Assembly: GCA_002306345.1 (NCBI GenBank)
Contig: DBRQ01000009.1
Location: 156,503-176,186 of the forward strand
DNA from: Candidatus Pacebacteria bacterium UBA1364
GTDB lineage: Bacteria; Patescibacteriota; Microgenomatia; UBA1400; PJMF01
DNA length: 19,684 bases
Direction of reading: 5' to 3'
Of the stretch, positions 1 through 6,991 are shown piece by piece. The first letter of the stretch is position 1. The number at the start of each line of letters is the position of its first letter. A program made the translations under genes and the position numbers. A model generated the notes under the pieces. The model made no database searches and was not told the origin of the DNA. It saw only the letters and a list, made by a program, of their open reading frames with translations.

Positions 1-2
1 AT

Positions 3-308
3 CTGCAAGATGCTCGAGAGGGGGGAGAAAAGCAGACTTTGGTCTTAAATTCTTTGGAAAGAGAATTGCTTAATCAACTGGATGACTTTAGTCAAGTTGT
101 AGCCAAAACGGCCAGTGAATTTGCTCCTCACTATTTATGTAATTATTTGTTTGATTTAGCGCAGCTTTTTAATAGTTTTTATAACAAATATTCCGTTTTA
201 AATGACCCCGACAAAGGCAGTTTTCGCTTGCAGTTAGTTGAAGCAACAGCGATCATCTTAAACGCCGGTTTAGGATTTCTTGGCATTAAGACTTTGGAAA
301 AAATGTAG
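3..308 (+). CDS. argS: Arginyl-tRNA synthetase, C-terminal fragment (partial at 5' end)
   Basis: The reading frame is open from the window edge and ends in TAG, so only the last 101 residues are present. They match the anticodon-binding DALR domain of class I arginyl-tRNA synthetase, which charges tRNA-Arg in the cytoplasm. Visible family marks are the APHYLCNYLFDLAQ segment, FNSFYNKYSVL, and the ending GFLGIKTLEKM, which resembles the family's usual LLGI..PEKM terminus. The catalytic HIGH and KMSKS regions lie outside the window. A TTG at 39 could be taken as a start, but the frame continues upstream with plausible sequence, so this is a truncated longer gene. It is a housekeeping gene and marks the edge of the glycan region. 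The next gene begins 25 nt downstream with no visible terminator between them, so some read-through is possible. Confidence 0.88.
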   Translation: MQDAREGGEKQTLVLNSLERELLNQLDDFSQVVAKTASEFAPHYLCNYLFDLAQLFNSFYNKYSVLNDPDKGSFRLQLVEATAIILNAGLGFLGIKTLEKM

Positions 309-333
309 ATTATAATGATGAAGCGAAGGTATT

Positions 334-1110
334 ATGCTTTCAGTAGTTTTAGCTACCTATAATGAAGAAAAAAATCTGGCTAAATGTCTTAGAGCAATCA
401 AGGACCTTGCAGATGAAATTATTATTGTGGATGGCAATTCCAGTGACCAAACAAAGGTGATTGCGCAAAGTTTGGCTGCCAAAGTAATTGTTACCACTAA
501 TAAAGCTAATTTTCATATCAACAAACAAATGGCCATGGATCAGGCTACTCAGCCCCTAGTTTTGCAGTTGGACGCGGATGAAGTAGTTGATGCGCAACTC
601 AAGAAGTTTATTCAAAAAATAGAAGCCAGTTTGGCCAAAAAAGAACAACTTGAACCAGTAGCTTGGCGGATTAAACGTAAAAATTATTTTTGTGGCCGCT
701 TTTTGAGCAAGGGCGGTCAATATCCAGATCCAGTTATTCGCCTTTATCTTAATGGTAAGGCCAAATTGCCAGCCAAAGATGTTCATGAACAAATGCAAGT
801 AGCTGGAGAAGTCGCTGACGCAGAAGGACATTTGTTGCATAACAGTAACCCCACTTTTCAGGATTATTGGCGAAAATTTCAAACTTACACCACTTTTAAA
901 GCACGACAGTTAAAAACAGCAAAATTGGCAGTTAATCCATTCACTTTTGTTAATTATTTGCTGATTAAGCCAGTAGTCACTTTTCTTTCTATTTATGTTC
1001 GCCATCTTGGCTTAGTAGATGGCTGGCAAGGCTTTGTTTTTGCTTTTTTTAGTGGTTTGCATCACAGTGTAGCTTACTTAAAATTTCTAAGGAACAAAGA
1101 TGCCAATTAA
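334..1110 (+). CDS. Family 2 glycosyltransferase, WaaE/KdtX-like
   Basis: This 258-residue GT-A enzyme probably transfers a sugar from a nucleotide-sugar to a membrane-linked acceptor at the cytoplasmic face. It has the GT2 N-terminus (VVLATYNEEKNL, residues 4-15), IIIVDGNSSDQT (29-40) and a metal-binding DADE at 80-83. The last 70 or so residues are hydrophobic or amphipathic (FTFVNYLLIKP, then GLVDGWQGF), which is the tail typical of the WaaE/KdtX branch of lipopolysaccharide-core GT2 enzymes. The sugar cannot be read from sequence. The start is preceded by GCGAAGG, a usable Shine-Dalgarno. The 3' end overlaps the next gene by 11 nt, so both are likely co-transcribed. Family assignment is firm and the substrate is unknown. 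Confidence 0.87.
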   Translation: MLSVVLATYNEEKNLAKCLRAIKDLADEIIIVDGNSSDQTKVIAQSLAAKVIVTTNKANFHINKQMAMDQATQPLVLQLDADEVVDAQLKKFIQKIEASLAKKEQLEPVAWRIKRKNYFCGRFLSKGGQYPDPVIRLYLNGKAKLPAKDVHEQMQVAGEVADAEGHLLHNSNPTFQDYWRKFQTYTTFKARQLKTAKLAVNPFTFVNYLLIKPVVTFLSIYVRHLGLVDGWQGFVFAFFSGLHHSVAYLKFLRNKDAN

Positions 1111-2152
1111 AGTTTTATTTAACGATTCGCCGCTGCATAATGCTAATGAGATTAGGGGTGTGGGAACTTACACTAAATTTTTGGCACAAAATTTGCGCAA
1201 AAATAAAGGGCTGCAATTAGTTTTTGCTAAGGATAAAGATTTGAGTTTTCGACCGGAAATCGTACATTATCCTTTTTTTGATTTGTTTTTGCCTACTCTG
1301 CCTTTAATTAAAAGAGGCAAAACCATCGTGACTATTCATGATGTAATTCCTTTACTTTACAAAAAATATTATCCTGTGGGTAAAAAAGGGCAGTTAGCAT
1401 TGGTGAAGCAAAAATTAGCTTTACGTGGAGTAGATGCGGTGATTACTGATTCCAATAATTCCAAGACCGACATTGCTAAATATCTAAATTTTCCTCTGGA
1501 AAAAATTTACGTGATTTTTTTAGCGGCTAATCCAGGGTTAAAAAAAGCCAGTGCAGAAGAAATTGCTAGAGTGAGTAAAAAATATAAATTACCCAAAAAA
1601 TATCTATTATACGTGGGAGACATTAATTATAATAAAAACATTCCGCAATTAATTAAAACTCTAAAATTTTTACCCAAAGATATCAAATTAGTTTGTGTGG
1701 GTAAAAATTTTTATCCACATAACATTCCAGAATGGCAATGGATTGAAATTCAAATTGCCTTAAGTGACGTGGCGAAAAGAATTAAATTTATTACTGATTT
1801 GGAGAGTGAAAAGGTGAATGACTTGGCGGCCATTTACAGTGGAGCTGTGGCTTATATTCAAGCTTCATTGTATGAAGGGTTCGGTCTACCCATTTTAGAA
1901 GCGATGGCCTGTCACACACCGGTTATTTGTGCCAACAACTCTTCTTTTCCAGAAGTAGCCTTAAATAAAGCTTTAATGGTGGAAGAGGCGAAAGCGGAAA
2001 ATTTTGCTCTGGCGGTAGAAACAGTCCTTGCTTGGACTGTCAATCAAAGAGAGAAATTTGTGAAGCAGGCGGCCGTGCATGCCAGCAAGTTTACTTGGGA
2101 AAAAACTGCTAAAGAAACCGTTGATCTCTATCAAGAGATTTTGAAGAAATGA
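1100..2152 (+). CDS. Family 4 glycosyltransferase (group 1)
   Basis: This 350-residue retaining GT-B enzyme is likely cytoplasmic and uses a nucleotide-sugar to extend a glycan. The N-terminal acceptor domain shows the glycine loop GVGTYTKF (residues 20-27) and IHDVIPLLY (79-87). The linker into the donor domain is YVGDINYNKNI (171-181). The donor domain has the E-x7-E nucleotide-sugar motif at E259 and E267 in YEGFGLPILEAMA. Length and motifs agree with mannosyltransferase-like GT4 proteins such as WbaZ, but the sugar is not determined. It overlaps the upstream GT2 by 11 nt, and its TGA stop overlaps the next start by 4 nt (ATGA), which suggests translational coupling in one operon. Confidence 0.9.
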   Translation: MPIKVLFNDSPLHNANEIRGVGTYTKFLAQNLRKNKGLQLVFAKDKDLSFRPEIVHYPFFDLFLPTLPLIKRGKTIVTIHDVIPLLYKKYYPVGKKGQLALVKQKLALRGVDAVITDSNNSKTDIAKYLNFPLEKIYVIFLAANPGLKKASAEEIARVSKKYKLPKKYLLYVGDINYNKNIPQLIKTLKFLPKDIKLVCVGKNFYPHNIPEWQWIEIQIALSDVAKRIKFITDLESEKVNDLAAIYSGAVAYIQASLYEGFGLPILEAMACHTPVICANNSSFPEVALNKALMVEEAKAENFALAVETVLAWTVNQREKFVKQAAVHASKFTWEKTAKETVDLYQEILKK

Positions 2153-3297
2153 AGAAAAAAGAAATTGTTAGTATTTTTGTTTTTTTTATTTTATGGTTGT
2201 TTTTCTTGAGTTTAGTGAGTTTTTTAGCTGGTAAGTTTTTTGCTTACAAGCCAACTTTTGCCTATGCTTACGAATTTTATAAATATGGCTTGTCAGATTT
2301 TTTTAATAGAATGGCTAACTTTGATGGTGTGTATTATTTAGGCATTAGCGAAAATGGTTATTTAAACATCGGACTTGTACAAGCATTTTTTCCTTTTTAC
2401 CCATTCTTAATAAGAGTGCTCAATTTCTTTGTGCACAATCCTTTAATTAGTGGTTTACTGATTAGCCATCTTTTTGCTCTGTTTAGTTTTTACTCTTTTT
2501 ATTATTTAGTCAAAATGGAACATAAGCAGAAAATTGCTAGCTGGAGTTTAGTTTTCTTTGCTGTATTTGTCAGTAGCTTTTATTTGCGCAGTCTTTACAG
2601 TGAATCTTTATTTTTGACTTTGATTTTTACTAGTTTAATTGCTGGGAAGAAAAAACATTATTTACTGGCTGGGGTTTTGGGAGCTTTGGCCAGTGCGACC
2701 AGAGTAGTAGGTATTTTTATCTGGTCAAGTTTATTATTAATGGTTTTCTTGCAAGATCGTCGTAAATTGGATGCTTATTTAAGTGTTTCTTTAAGCGCAC
2801 TGGGTTTAATGGCCTATATGCTTTATTTGAATAAATTTTTTGCTGATCCCTTATATTTTTTTCATATGCAAGAAAAATTTGGAGCAAATCGTCAGACAAA
2901 ATTGGTTTCTTATCCTCAAGTGATTTGGCGTTATTTAAAAATTTTCTGGACTGTGAGACCAATCGATTGGAAATTTTATACTTACGTACAAGAATTTACA
3001 CTGTCGCTTTTAGCTTTGGGAGGATTAGTGATGGCTAGTTGGCAAAATTTCAAAAAGAAAATTAAAATTAATTGGGTCTTTTTAGTTTTTGCTTGGGGAA
3101 GTTATCTTTTACCCACTCTAACTGGTAATTTCTCAAGTATGCCTCGCTACATTTTGGTTTGTTTTCCACTTTTCATCTATATGAGCCTCTTTTTAGAAAA
3201 AAAGTCTTGGCCCTGGCGTTTCTTCTACCTGACAATCAACCTGATCTTACTTATAATCAACTTAATTTTGTTTACTCAGGGCTACTGGGTGGCATAG
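2149..3297 (+). CDS. PIG-V-like membrane mannosyltransferase (GT-C fold)
   Basis: This 382-residue integral membrane protein has many hydrophobic helices. Near the N-terminus, after the first transmembrane segment (about 8-30), lies ANFDGVYYLGISENGY (56-71) followed by AFFPFYP (79-85). This is the signature of the PIG-V family, whose eukaryotic members add the second mannose to GPI anchors from dolichyl-phosphate-mannose. The acidic D59 in the first extracytoplasmic loop is the expected catalytic region. Bacterial homologues are common but mostly uncharacterised; by family logic it would use a polyprenyl-phosphate sugar outside the membrane. It starts inside the stop of the GT4 gene (ATGA). 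The donor may come from the DPM1-like enzyme at 14375, which is inference. Confidence 0.8.
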   Translation: MKKKEIVSIFVFFILWLFFLSLVSFLAGKFFAYKPTFAYAYEFYKYGLSDFFNRMANFDGVYYLGISENGYLNIGLVQAFFPFYPFLIRVLNFFVHNPLISGLLISHLFALFSFYSFYYLVKMEHKQKIASWSLVFFAVFVSSFYLRSLYSESLFLTLIFTSLIAGKKKHYLLAGVLGALASATRVVGIFIWSSLLLMVFLQDRRKLDAYLSVSLSALGLMAYMLYLNKFFADPLYFFHMQEKFGANRQTKLVSYPQVIWRYLKIFWTVRPIDWKFYTYVQEFTLSLLALGGLVMASWQNFKKKIKINWVFLVFAWGSYLLPTLTGNFSSMPRYILVCFPLFIYMSLFLEKKSWPWRFFYLTINLILLIINLILFTQGYWVA

Positions 3298-3323
3298 AGA
3301 TTGTATTAGAAAAGGAGCTATTT

Positions 3324-4241
3324 ATGAAAATTTTAGTAACTGGTGGCGCAGGTTTCATTGCTTCCCATGTGGTCGATGCTTACGTTGAATTTGGGCATGA
3401 AGTAGTCATTGTTGATAATCTTTCGACGGGTAACTTAAAAAATTTAAATCCCAAAGCTAAATTTATCGAAGCTGACATTACAGATAAAGACAAAATTCAG
3501 GCAATTATCAAAAGCGAAAGACCAGAGGTCATCAATCATCATGCTGCCCACATCCAAGTGGGTTATTCGGTTAAAAATCCGCAATTTGATGCGGAAAATA
3601 ACATTATTGGTTTACTAAATATTATGGAAGCTGCTAAAGAAATTCCAATTAAAAAAGTAATCATGGCAGCGACTGGTGGCGCGATGTATGGGAATAAAAA
3701 GACGCCTTTTACTGAAGAAATGAAGGCCGAACCGCTTTCCCCTTACGGTATTTCCAAACGTGCTGGTGAGCTTTATTTAAATTATTATCATGAACTTTAT
3801 CACATTCCCTTCATTTCACTGCGTTATTCCAATGTTTATGGGCCACGCCAAAATGCTCATGGTGAATCTGGAGTGATTGCTATTTTCTCGGAAATGATGG
3901 CTCAGGGTCAAACGCCCATTATTAATGGCGATGGCACACACACTCGCGATTATGTTTATGTGGAAGATGTGGCTCAAGCTAACGTGTTAGCTTTAAATAG
4001 CGATTTTGTCGGCGAATTGAATATTGGTACTAAAACTGAAATTTCTACCAATGAAGTTTTTCGTAAAGTAGCACAAGCGATGGGGCTTGTTATGGAGGAA
4101 AAACATGGTGTTGAAAGACCAGGTGAACAAGTGACTAGCTCACTTGATTACAGTAAAGCCACAGCAATTCTCGGTTGGAGACCACAGGTCAATTTTGACG
4201 AAGGCGTGAGGAGAGTTGTTGAGTGGTACAGGAGTAAATAA
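3324..4241 (+). CDS. galE: NAD-dependent UDP-sugar 4-epimerase, GalE-like (extended SDR)
   Basis: This 305-residue cytoplasmic extended short-chain dehydrogenase probably interconverts UDP-Glc and UDP-Gal or a related pair. The N-terminal NAD site is TGGAGFIASHV (6-16), with an acidic D31 after strand 2. The catalytic tyrosine and lysine are Y141 and K145 in YGISK, with T117 in AATGGAMYG in the place of the usual Ser/Thr. RYSNVYGPRQ (168-177) and DGTHTRDYVYVEDV (203-216) are standard for the family. The frame is open upstream to 3159, inside the preceding gene, but the start at 3324 follows a strong AAAGGAG at 7 nt spacing and begins exactly at the Rossmann strand. GalE would feed the Glf encoded at 6992-8107. 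Related dehydratases or rhamnose/GlcNAc epimerases are possible, so the symbol is tentative. Confidence 0.82.
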   Translation: MKILVTGGAGFIASHVVDAYVEFGHEVVIVDNLSTGNLKNLNPKAKFIEADITDKDKIQAIIKSERPEVINHHAAHIQVGYSVKNPQFDAENNIIGLLNIMEAAKEIPIKKVIMAATGGAMYGNKKTPFTEEMKAEPLSPYGISKRAGELYLNYYHELYHIPFISLRYSNVYGPRQNAHGESGVIAIFSEMMAQGQTPIINGDGTHTRDYVYVEDVAQANVLALNSDFVGELNIGTKTEISTNEVFRKVAQAMGLVMEEKHGVERPGEQVTSSLDYSKATAILGWRPQVNFDEGVRRVVEWYRSK

Positions 4242-4242
4242 A

Positions 4243-4530
4243 TTAGTTTGCTTTAAATTTAATATCCACTTTTTTGTCGAAAGCTTGTGCTAGCTTGTTT
4301 AAAAACTCTAAGCTAGGATTTGTTTTACCACTTTCGAAACGACTAATATTAGCTTGCTTAGTTCCAATTTTATCTGCCAAATCCTTTTGAGTCATCTTTT
4401 TCTTGAGACGATTCTTAATTACCAAACTAATTGCTTCATACTTTGGTCTAAGAGCTTCATACTCTTTGGCAAATTCTGGATCAGCCAACTTTAGCTTTTT
4501 AACTTCTTCAAATGTAACTATTTTTTTCAT
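4243..4530 (-). CDS. higA: HigA-type antitoxin, XRE-family helix-turn-helix
   Basis: This 95-residue DNA-binding protein would neutralise the toxin encoded just upstream and repress its own operon. After an N-terminal stretch (1-35) the HTH runs from about residue 37 to 75: LKKKMTQKDLADKIGTKQ, then NISRFESGKTNPS, a classic Cro/C1 fold. The start at 4530 is chosen over 4554 because AAGGAG lies 9 nt upstream of it. That Shine-Dalgarno is formed directly after the toxin's TAA stop, so the two genes are coupled. The order toxin then antitoxin is that of HigBA modules. The 3' end lies 1 nt from the convergent epimerase gene. The family call is strong; activity is inferred. Confidence 0.85.
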   Translation of the reverse strand: MKKIVTFEEVKKLKLADPEFAKEYEALRPKYEAISLVIKNRLKKKMTQKDLADKIGTKQANISRFESGKTNPSLEFLNKLAQAFDKKVDIKFKAN

Positions 4531-4543
4531 ATTTATTTTCTCC

Positions 4544-4873
4544 TTAAACATCACTTAATCTTTTTTCTGCTAATGCGATATCTTTTTTTGGTGTTTTATT
4601 AGTTTTTTTAGTAATGATATGTAATAAAATAATATCTCTTTCTTTAATAAACGATAAAAATATTCGATAATTTTTGGATCTTAATTCCCAAATATTTTTA
4701 CTGCCCTGTAAATATTTTAAATAAGGATATTTTAAAGATCTCCCATACATAGACAAGAGGTCTATTGTCCAAAATATTTTAGTTTGATCTTTAATTGGTA
4801 ATTCATTAATGAAGTCTAAAACTTGATTTTTACCATTTCTATTTAGATAAAAGATTATTTCATATTTAGACAT
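4544..4873 (-). CDS. higB: HigB-like toxin, phage-derived Gp49 family (RelE superfamily)
   Basis: This 109-residue protein resembles Gp49-like HigB toxins, ribosome-dependent mRNA endonucleases. Visible marks are the N-terminal VLDFINEL (18-25), the KYLQGSKNIWELR core (53-65), YRIFLSF (69-75) and the C-terminal LLHIITKKTNKTPKKDIALAEKR, which is the family's usual KK..KTP..ei..A..R ending. ATG at 4873 begins a normal-length toxin. A GTG at 4897 would add eight residues and overlap the TGA of the upstream membrane GT by GTGA, so coupled initiation there is an alternative. Neither start has a clear Shine-Dalgarno and no promoter is visible in front, so expression may depend on read-through from the GT gene. 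Confidence 0.82.
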   Translation of the reverse strand: MSKYEIIFYLNRNGKNQVLDFINELPIKDQTKIFWTIDLLSMYGRSLKYPYLKYLQGSKNIWELRSKNYRIFLSFIKERDIILLHIITKKTNKTPKKDIALAEKRLSDV

Positions 4874-4893
4874 TAAGTGAGAAAAATTATATA

Positions 4894-6309
4894 TCACTTA
4901 CGATATTTTTCAAGCAACACAATTTCCAAAGTATCATTGCACCTAAAGCGTTCTTTTTCTCTAGATTCACCAAAAAGAGTGAGTTCGTAATAACTGGTTT
5001 TGCCATGTTCATAAACACTATCGTCCAAGACGACGGCCATAATATCAGCCTGGCCGTTCTCTGTATTAATATCTTTAACTTGACAGCCAGCCTCGCTCAT
5101 CAAATATTGAAACTCTGTGGCATTATGATAAGGGTGGCGTGCAGATTGATTACTAATAAATAGAGGCTCTTGATACTTTTCACAAAAACTTTGGGAACAA
5201 GCTTGCAATTCGGCCACGCTGTATACAGCTGGAGCGAAATAATTAGCCTTAAGAGCAAACTGTAGAAAAGTAATATAGAGGAAAATAGCTCCTAGATAAA
5301 TATATCTCGCTCGTAGGAAGCTGATTGATAAAAATAAAAGTGGCAAAAGACCAAAAATATAATGGGCGTGAAAAGAAACCGGCATCAGTATGGTTAAAAA
5401 TAAAGTCAAAATAAAAGCAAAAAAACTGTATTCTAAAAATAAATTCTTTTCTCTTTTGCGAGAAAGATAAACGAACAAAATTAAGAAACAGATAAAAAAT
5501 ATTGCCCAAGGTAATGTGGTGGCCAAACTAAACTCACTTAAGTTGTGTAAGCGCGTGAGAAAAGAATTGTTACTTTGCTTAAGTTTGTCGCCAAAAAGCA
5601 TCATCTTGCTTAATAAAAAGCCATGACGTAATTCAAAAAATATAGTTGAAAGATTAACTAAACCCAGTGAGGCGATAACATATAACAAATAAGATAGAAA
5701 AACCTGACGACGATAATAGAGAACTAAAATTAAGAAAGCCAGCAAAGTGGGGACGGCTGAATAAGAAAAGCCTGTGGCTAAAGCAATAAAAAAAGCACTA
5801 ATCATTGGCAGAATTTTATTCGGTTTTTTCTGTACCAAATAAACCGCCAAACTGTAAAAAGCAATTAAAATACAAGGCGTGACGAAAGAAGGATTCCAGA
5901 TAAAACGACCCTGAATAATATATTGCGGATGAATGGTAATGAGTAAAAAAACCAATAATAAAGATTTTTCCAAACGCGGATAAGCACGTAAAAAATACAA
6001 GCCTAAGACAAAACTAGCTAAATAAAAAGCGCTACAAGCGATTAAGCTGGCGTAGGGAGAGTGATTGGAAAGTAAATAGAATGGATAAAGTAAATAAAAA
6101 TAAATGGCACTTTGATTGAATGGCAAAGCGCTAGTTTGTGGGCCAAGCAGAGGAGGTTTGCCGGTTTCCTGCCACTTAAAGAGCACTAAAAAATCTCGAC
6201 CAATGTCGTTAAAAAATAATAGTGAAGTATCAATTTTGTAAAATCTCGTCCAAAGAAAAATCAGGCTCAAAAGAAAAGCAACAAGATATAGATTGCGGAT
6301 TTTTGGCAT
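4894..6309 (-). CDS. GT39/PMT-like membrane glycosyltransferase (GT-C)
   Basis: This 471-residue multi-spanning protein has an N-terminal helix (about 6-22) followed by FFNDIGRDFLVLFKW (32-46). An acidic first-loop motif in this position is typical of the ArnT/PMT-type GT-C superfamily, in which lipid-phosphate-linked sugars are transferred outside the membrane. About ten further hydrophobic segments reach roughly residue 365. The last 100 residues are a soluble domain with two cysteines in ELQACSQSFCEKYQ. The sugar and acceptor cannot be read. A TGnTATAAT extended -10 stands just upstream, and the HigBA pair follows immediately in the same direction. Confidence 0.75.
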   Translation of the reverse strand: MPKIRNLYLVAFLLSLIFLWTRFYKIDTSLLFFNDIGRDFLVLFKWQETGKPPLLGPQTSALPFNQSAIYFYLLYPFYLLSNHSPYASLIACSAFYLASFVLGLYFLRAYPRLEKSLLLVFLLITIHPQYIIQGRFIWNPSFVTPCILIAFYSLAVYLVQKKPNKILPMISAFFIALATGFSYSAVPTLLAFLILVLYYRRQVFLSYLLYVIASLGLVNLSTIFFELRHGFLLSKMMLFGDKLKQSNNSFLTRLHNLSEFSLATTLPWAIFFICFLILFVYLSRKREKNLFLEYSFFAFILTLFLTILMPVSFHAHYIFGLLPLLFLSISFLRARYIYLGAIFLYITFLQFALKANYFAPAVYSVAELQACSQSFCEKYQEPLFISNQSARHPYHNATEFQYLMSEAGCQVKDINTENGQADIMAVVLDDSVYEHGKTSYYELTLFGESREKERFRCNDTLEIVLLEKYRK

Positions 6310-6320
6310 GCAGTGATGAG

Positions 6321-6329
6321 ATTATATCA
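6321..6329 (-). promoter_or_regulatory. Extended -10 promoter for the 6309 membrane GT gene
   Basis: Read on the minus strand the sequence is TGATATAAT, a perfect TGnTATAAT extended -10 element. Only 11 nt separate it from the ATG at 6309, so the predicted 5' leader is about 4-5 nt and there is no room for a Shine-Dalgarno. No good -35 is visible, which is acceptable for extended -10 promoters. Seen in sequence; activity is inferred. Confidence 0.5.
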
Positions 6330-6391
6330 AAAATACTAGAGTGAGTATATTAAAGTCATGTGTAGTCACACTTCCTGTAATCTTGAGTGTA

Positions 6392-6397
6392 TATAAT
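6392..6397 (+). promoter_or_regulatory. -10 box for the RelB/RelE-type operon
   Basis: A perfect TATAAT lies 7 nt before a GTG codon at 6405 that opens the antitoxin frame. Transcription would start at about 6404, making that GTG practically leaderless, or giving a leader of about 73 nt to the ATG at 6477. No convincing -35 is present. A similar stretch (GAGTGAGTATATTAA near 6336-6350) lies upstream and might form part of an operator; this is speculative. Confidence 0.4.
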
Positions 6398-6476
6398 TTA
6401 AATTGTGATAAATACTAAAGCAAATGATGATCAAAACTTGAATTTGGCATTAGAATGGACTAAAATAGTCCACAAT

Positions 6477-6725
6477 ATGTCCACAGTTCAGCTAAAAGTC
6501 ACCATTTCAGATCGTTTGCAAATCTTGCTTAAAAATCAAGCAGAAAGTCTTGGTTTAAGTATGGCTGCTTATGTCAAAAATCTAATCATTGAAGACATAA
6601 AAAAAAACGACTTCCCAAGTAAAATAGCCAGTCAAGAAATTGAAAAAAGTTATGAATCGGCTATCAAAAATAAAAAGTCAGCTAAAAAAATAGATAATTT
6701 AGATGAATTTTTTAATAATTTATGA
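6477..6725 (+). CDS. RelB/DinJ-like antitoxin (ribbon-helix-helix type)
   Basis: This small 82-residue protein probably pairs with the toxin gene it overlaps. The N-terminal STVQLKVTISDRLQILLKN, then AESLGLSMAAYVKNLIIEDI (22-41) looks like a beta-strand followed by two helices of a ribbon-helix-helix DNA-binding fold. The rest is charged, lysine-rich and probably disordered until it wraps the toxin (DNLDEFFNNL at the end). The ATG at 6477 begins right at the RHH strand, but the frame is open back to a GTG at 6405 placed 7 nt after a TATAAT box, which would add 24 residues. The TGA stop overlaps the toxin start by 4 nt (ATGA), typical of relBE-type operons. Confidence 0.72.
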   Translation: MSTVQLKVTISDRLQILLKNQAESLGLSMAAYVKNLIIEDIKKNDFPSKIASQEIEKSYESAIKNKKSAKKIDNLDEFFNNL

Positions 6726-6991
6726 AGCCAATTAAATTTGATCAAAATTTCATCAATAAATTAAAAAAACTTAAAAATCAAAATCCAACTCTTTATTTCA
6801 AAGTTTACAAACAACTTTCTCTTTTCAAAGAAAACCCCAGACATCCTTCTCTACGCACACATGAATTAAAAGGTAAACTTAAAAATGTTTTTAGCATTTC
6901 AGTCGATAGGTCTTTTCGTCTGGTTTATATTAAAAATGGAGAATATTTATTTTTTGATCTGGGTTTTCACAGTCAAATTTACAAAGACTAG
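6722..6991 (+). CDS. RelE/YafQ-family toxin
   Basis: This 89-residue basic protein has the plan of the RelE/ParE toxin superfamily. Helical KFDQNFINKLKKLKNQNP at the N-terminus is followed by HPSLRTHELKGKLKNVF (41-57), SISVDRSFRLVYI (58-70) and the ending FFDLGFHSQIYKD. The L..HELKG.L and lD.G.H...Y motifs are those of YafQ-like mRNA endonucleases, in which conserved His and Arg residues cut mRNA in the ribosome. It is translationally coupled to the antitoxin gene and ends directly against glf on the other strand with no spacing. Toxicity is inferred from the family. YafQ versus another RelE branch cannot be settled by eye. Confidence 0.8.
   Translation: MKPIKFDQNFINKLKKLKNQNPTLYFKVYKQLSLFKENPRHPSLRTHELKGKLKNVFSISVDRSFRLVYIKNGEYLFFDLGFHSQIYKD

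Noticed and set aside
3159..3323. 55-residue N-terminal extension of the epimerase
   Set aside because: It overlaps the PIG-V-like gene by 139 nt, has no homology, and a strong AAAGGAG directs starting at 3324.
6358..6372. GTGT-AGTC-ACAC palindrome as operator of the RelBE-type pair
   Set aside because: Only four base pairs; too short to separate from chance.
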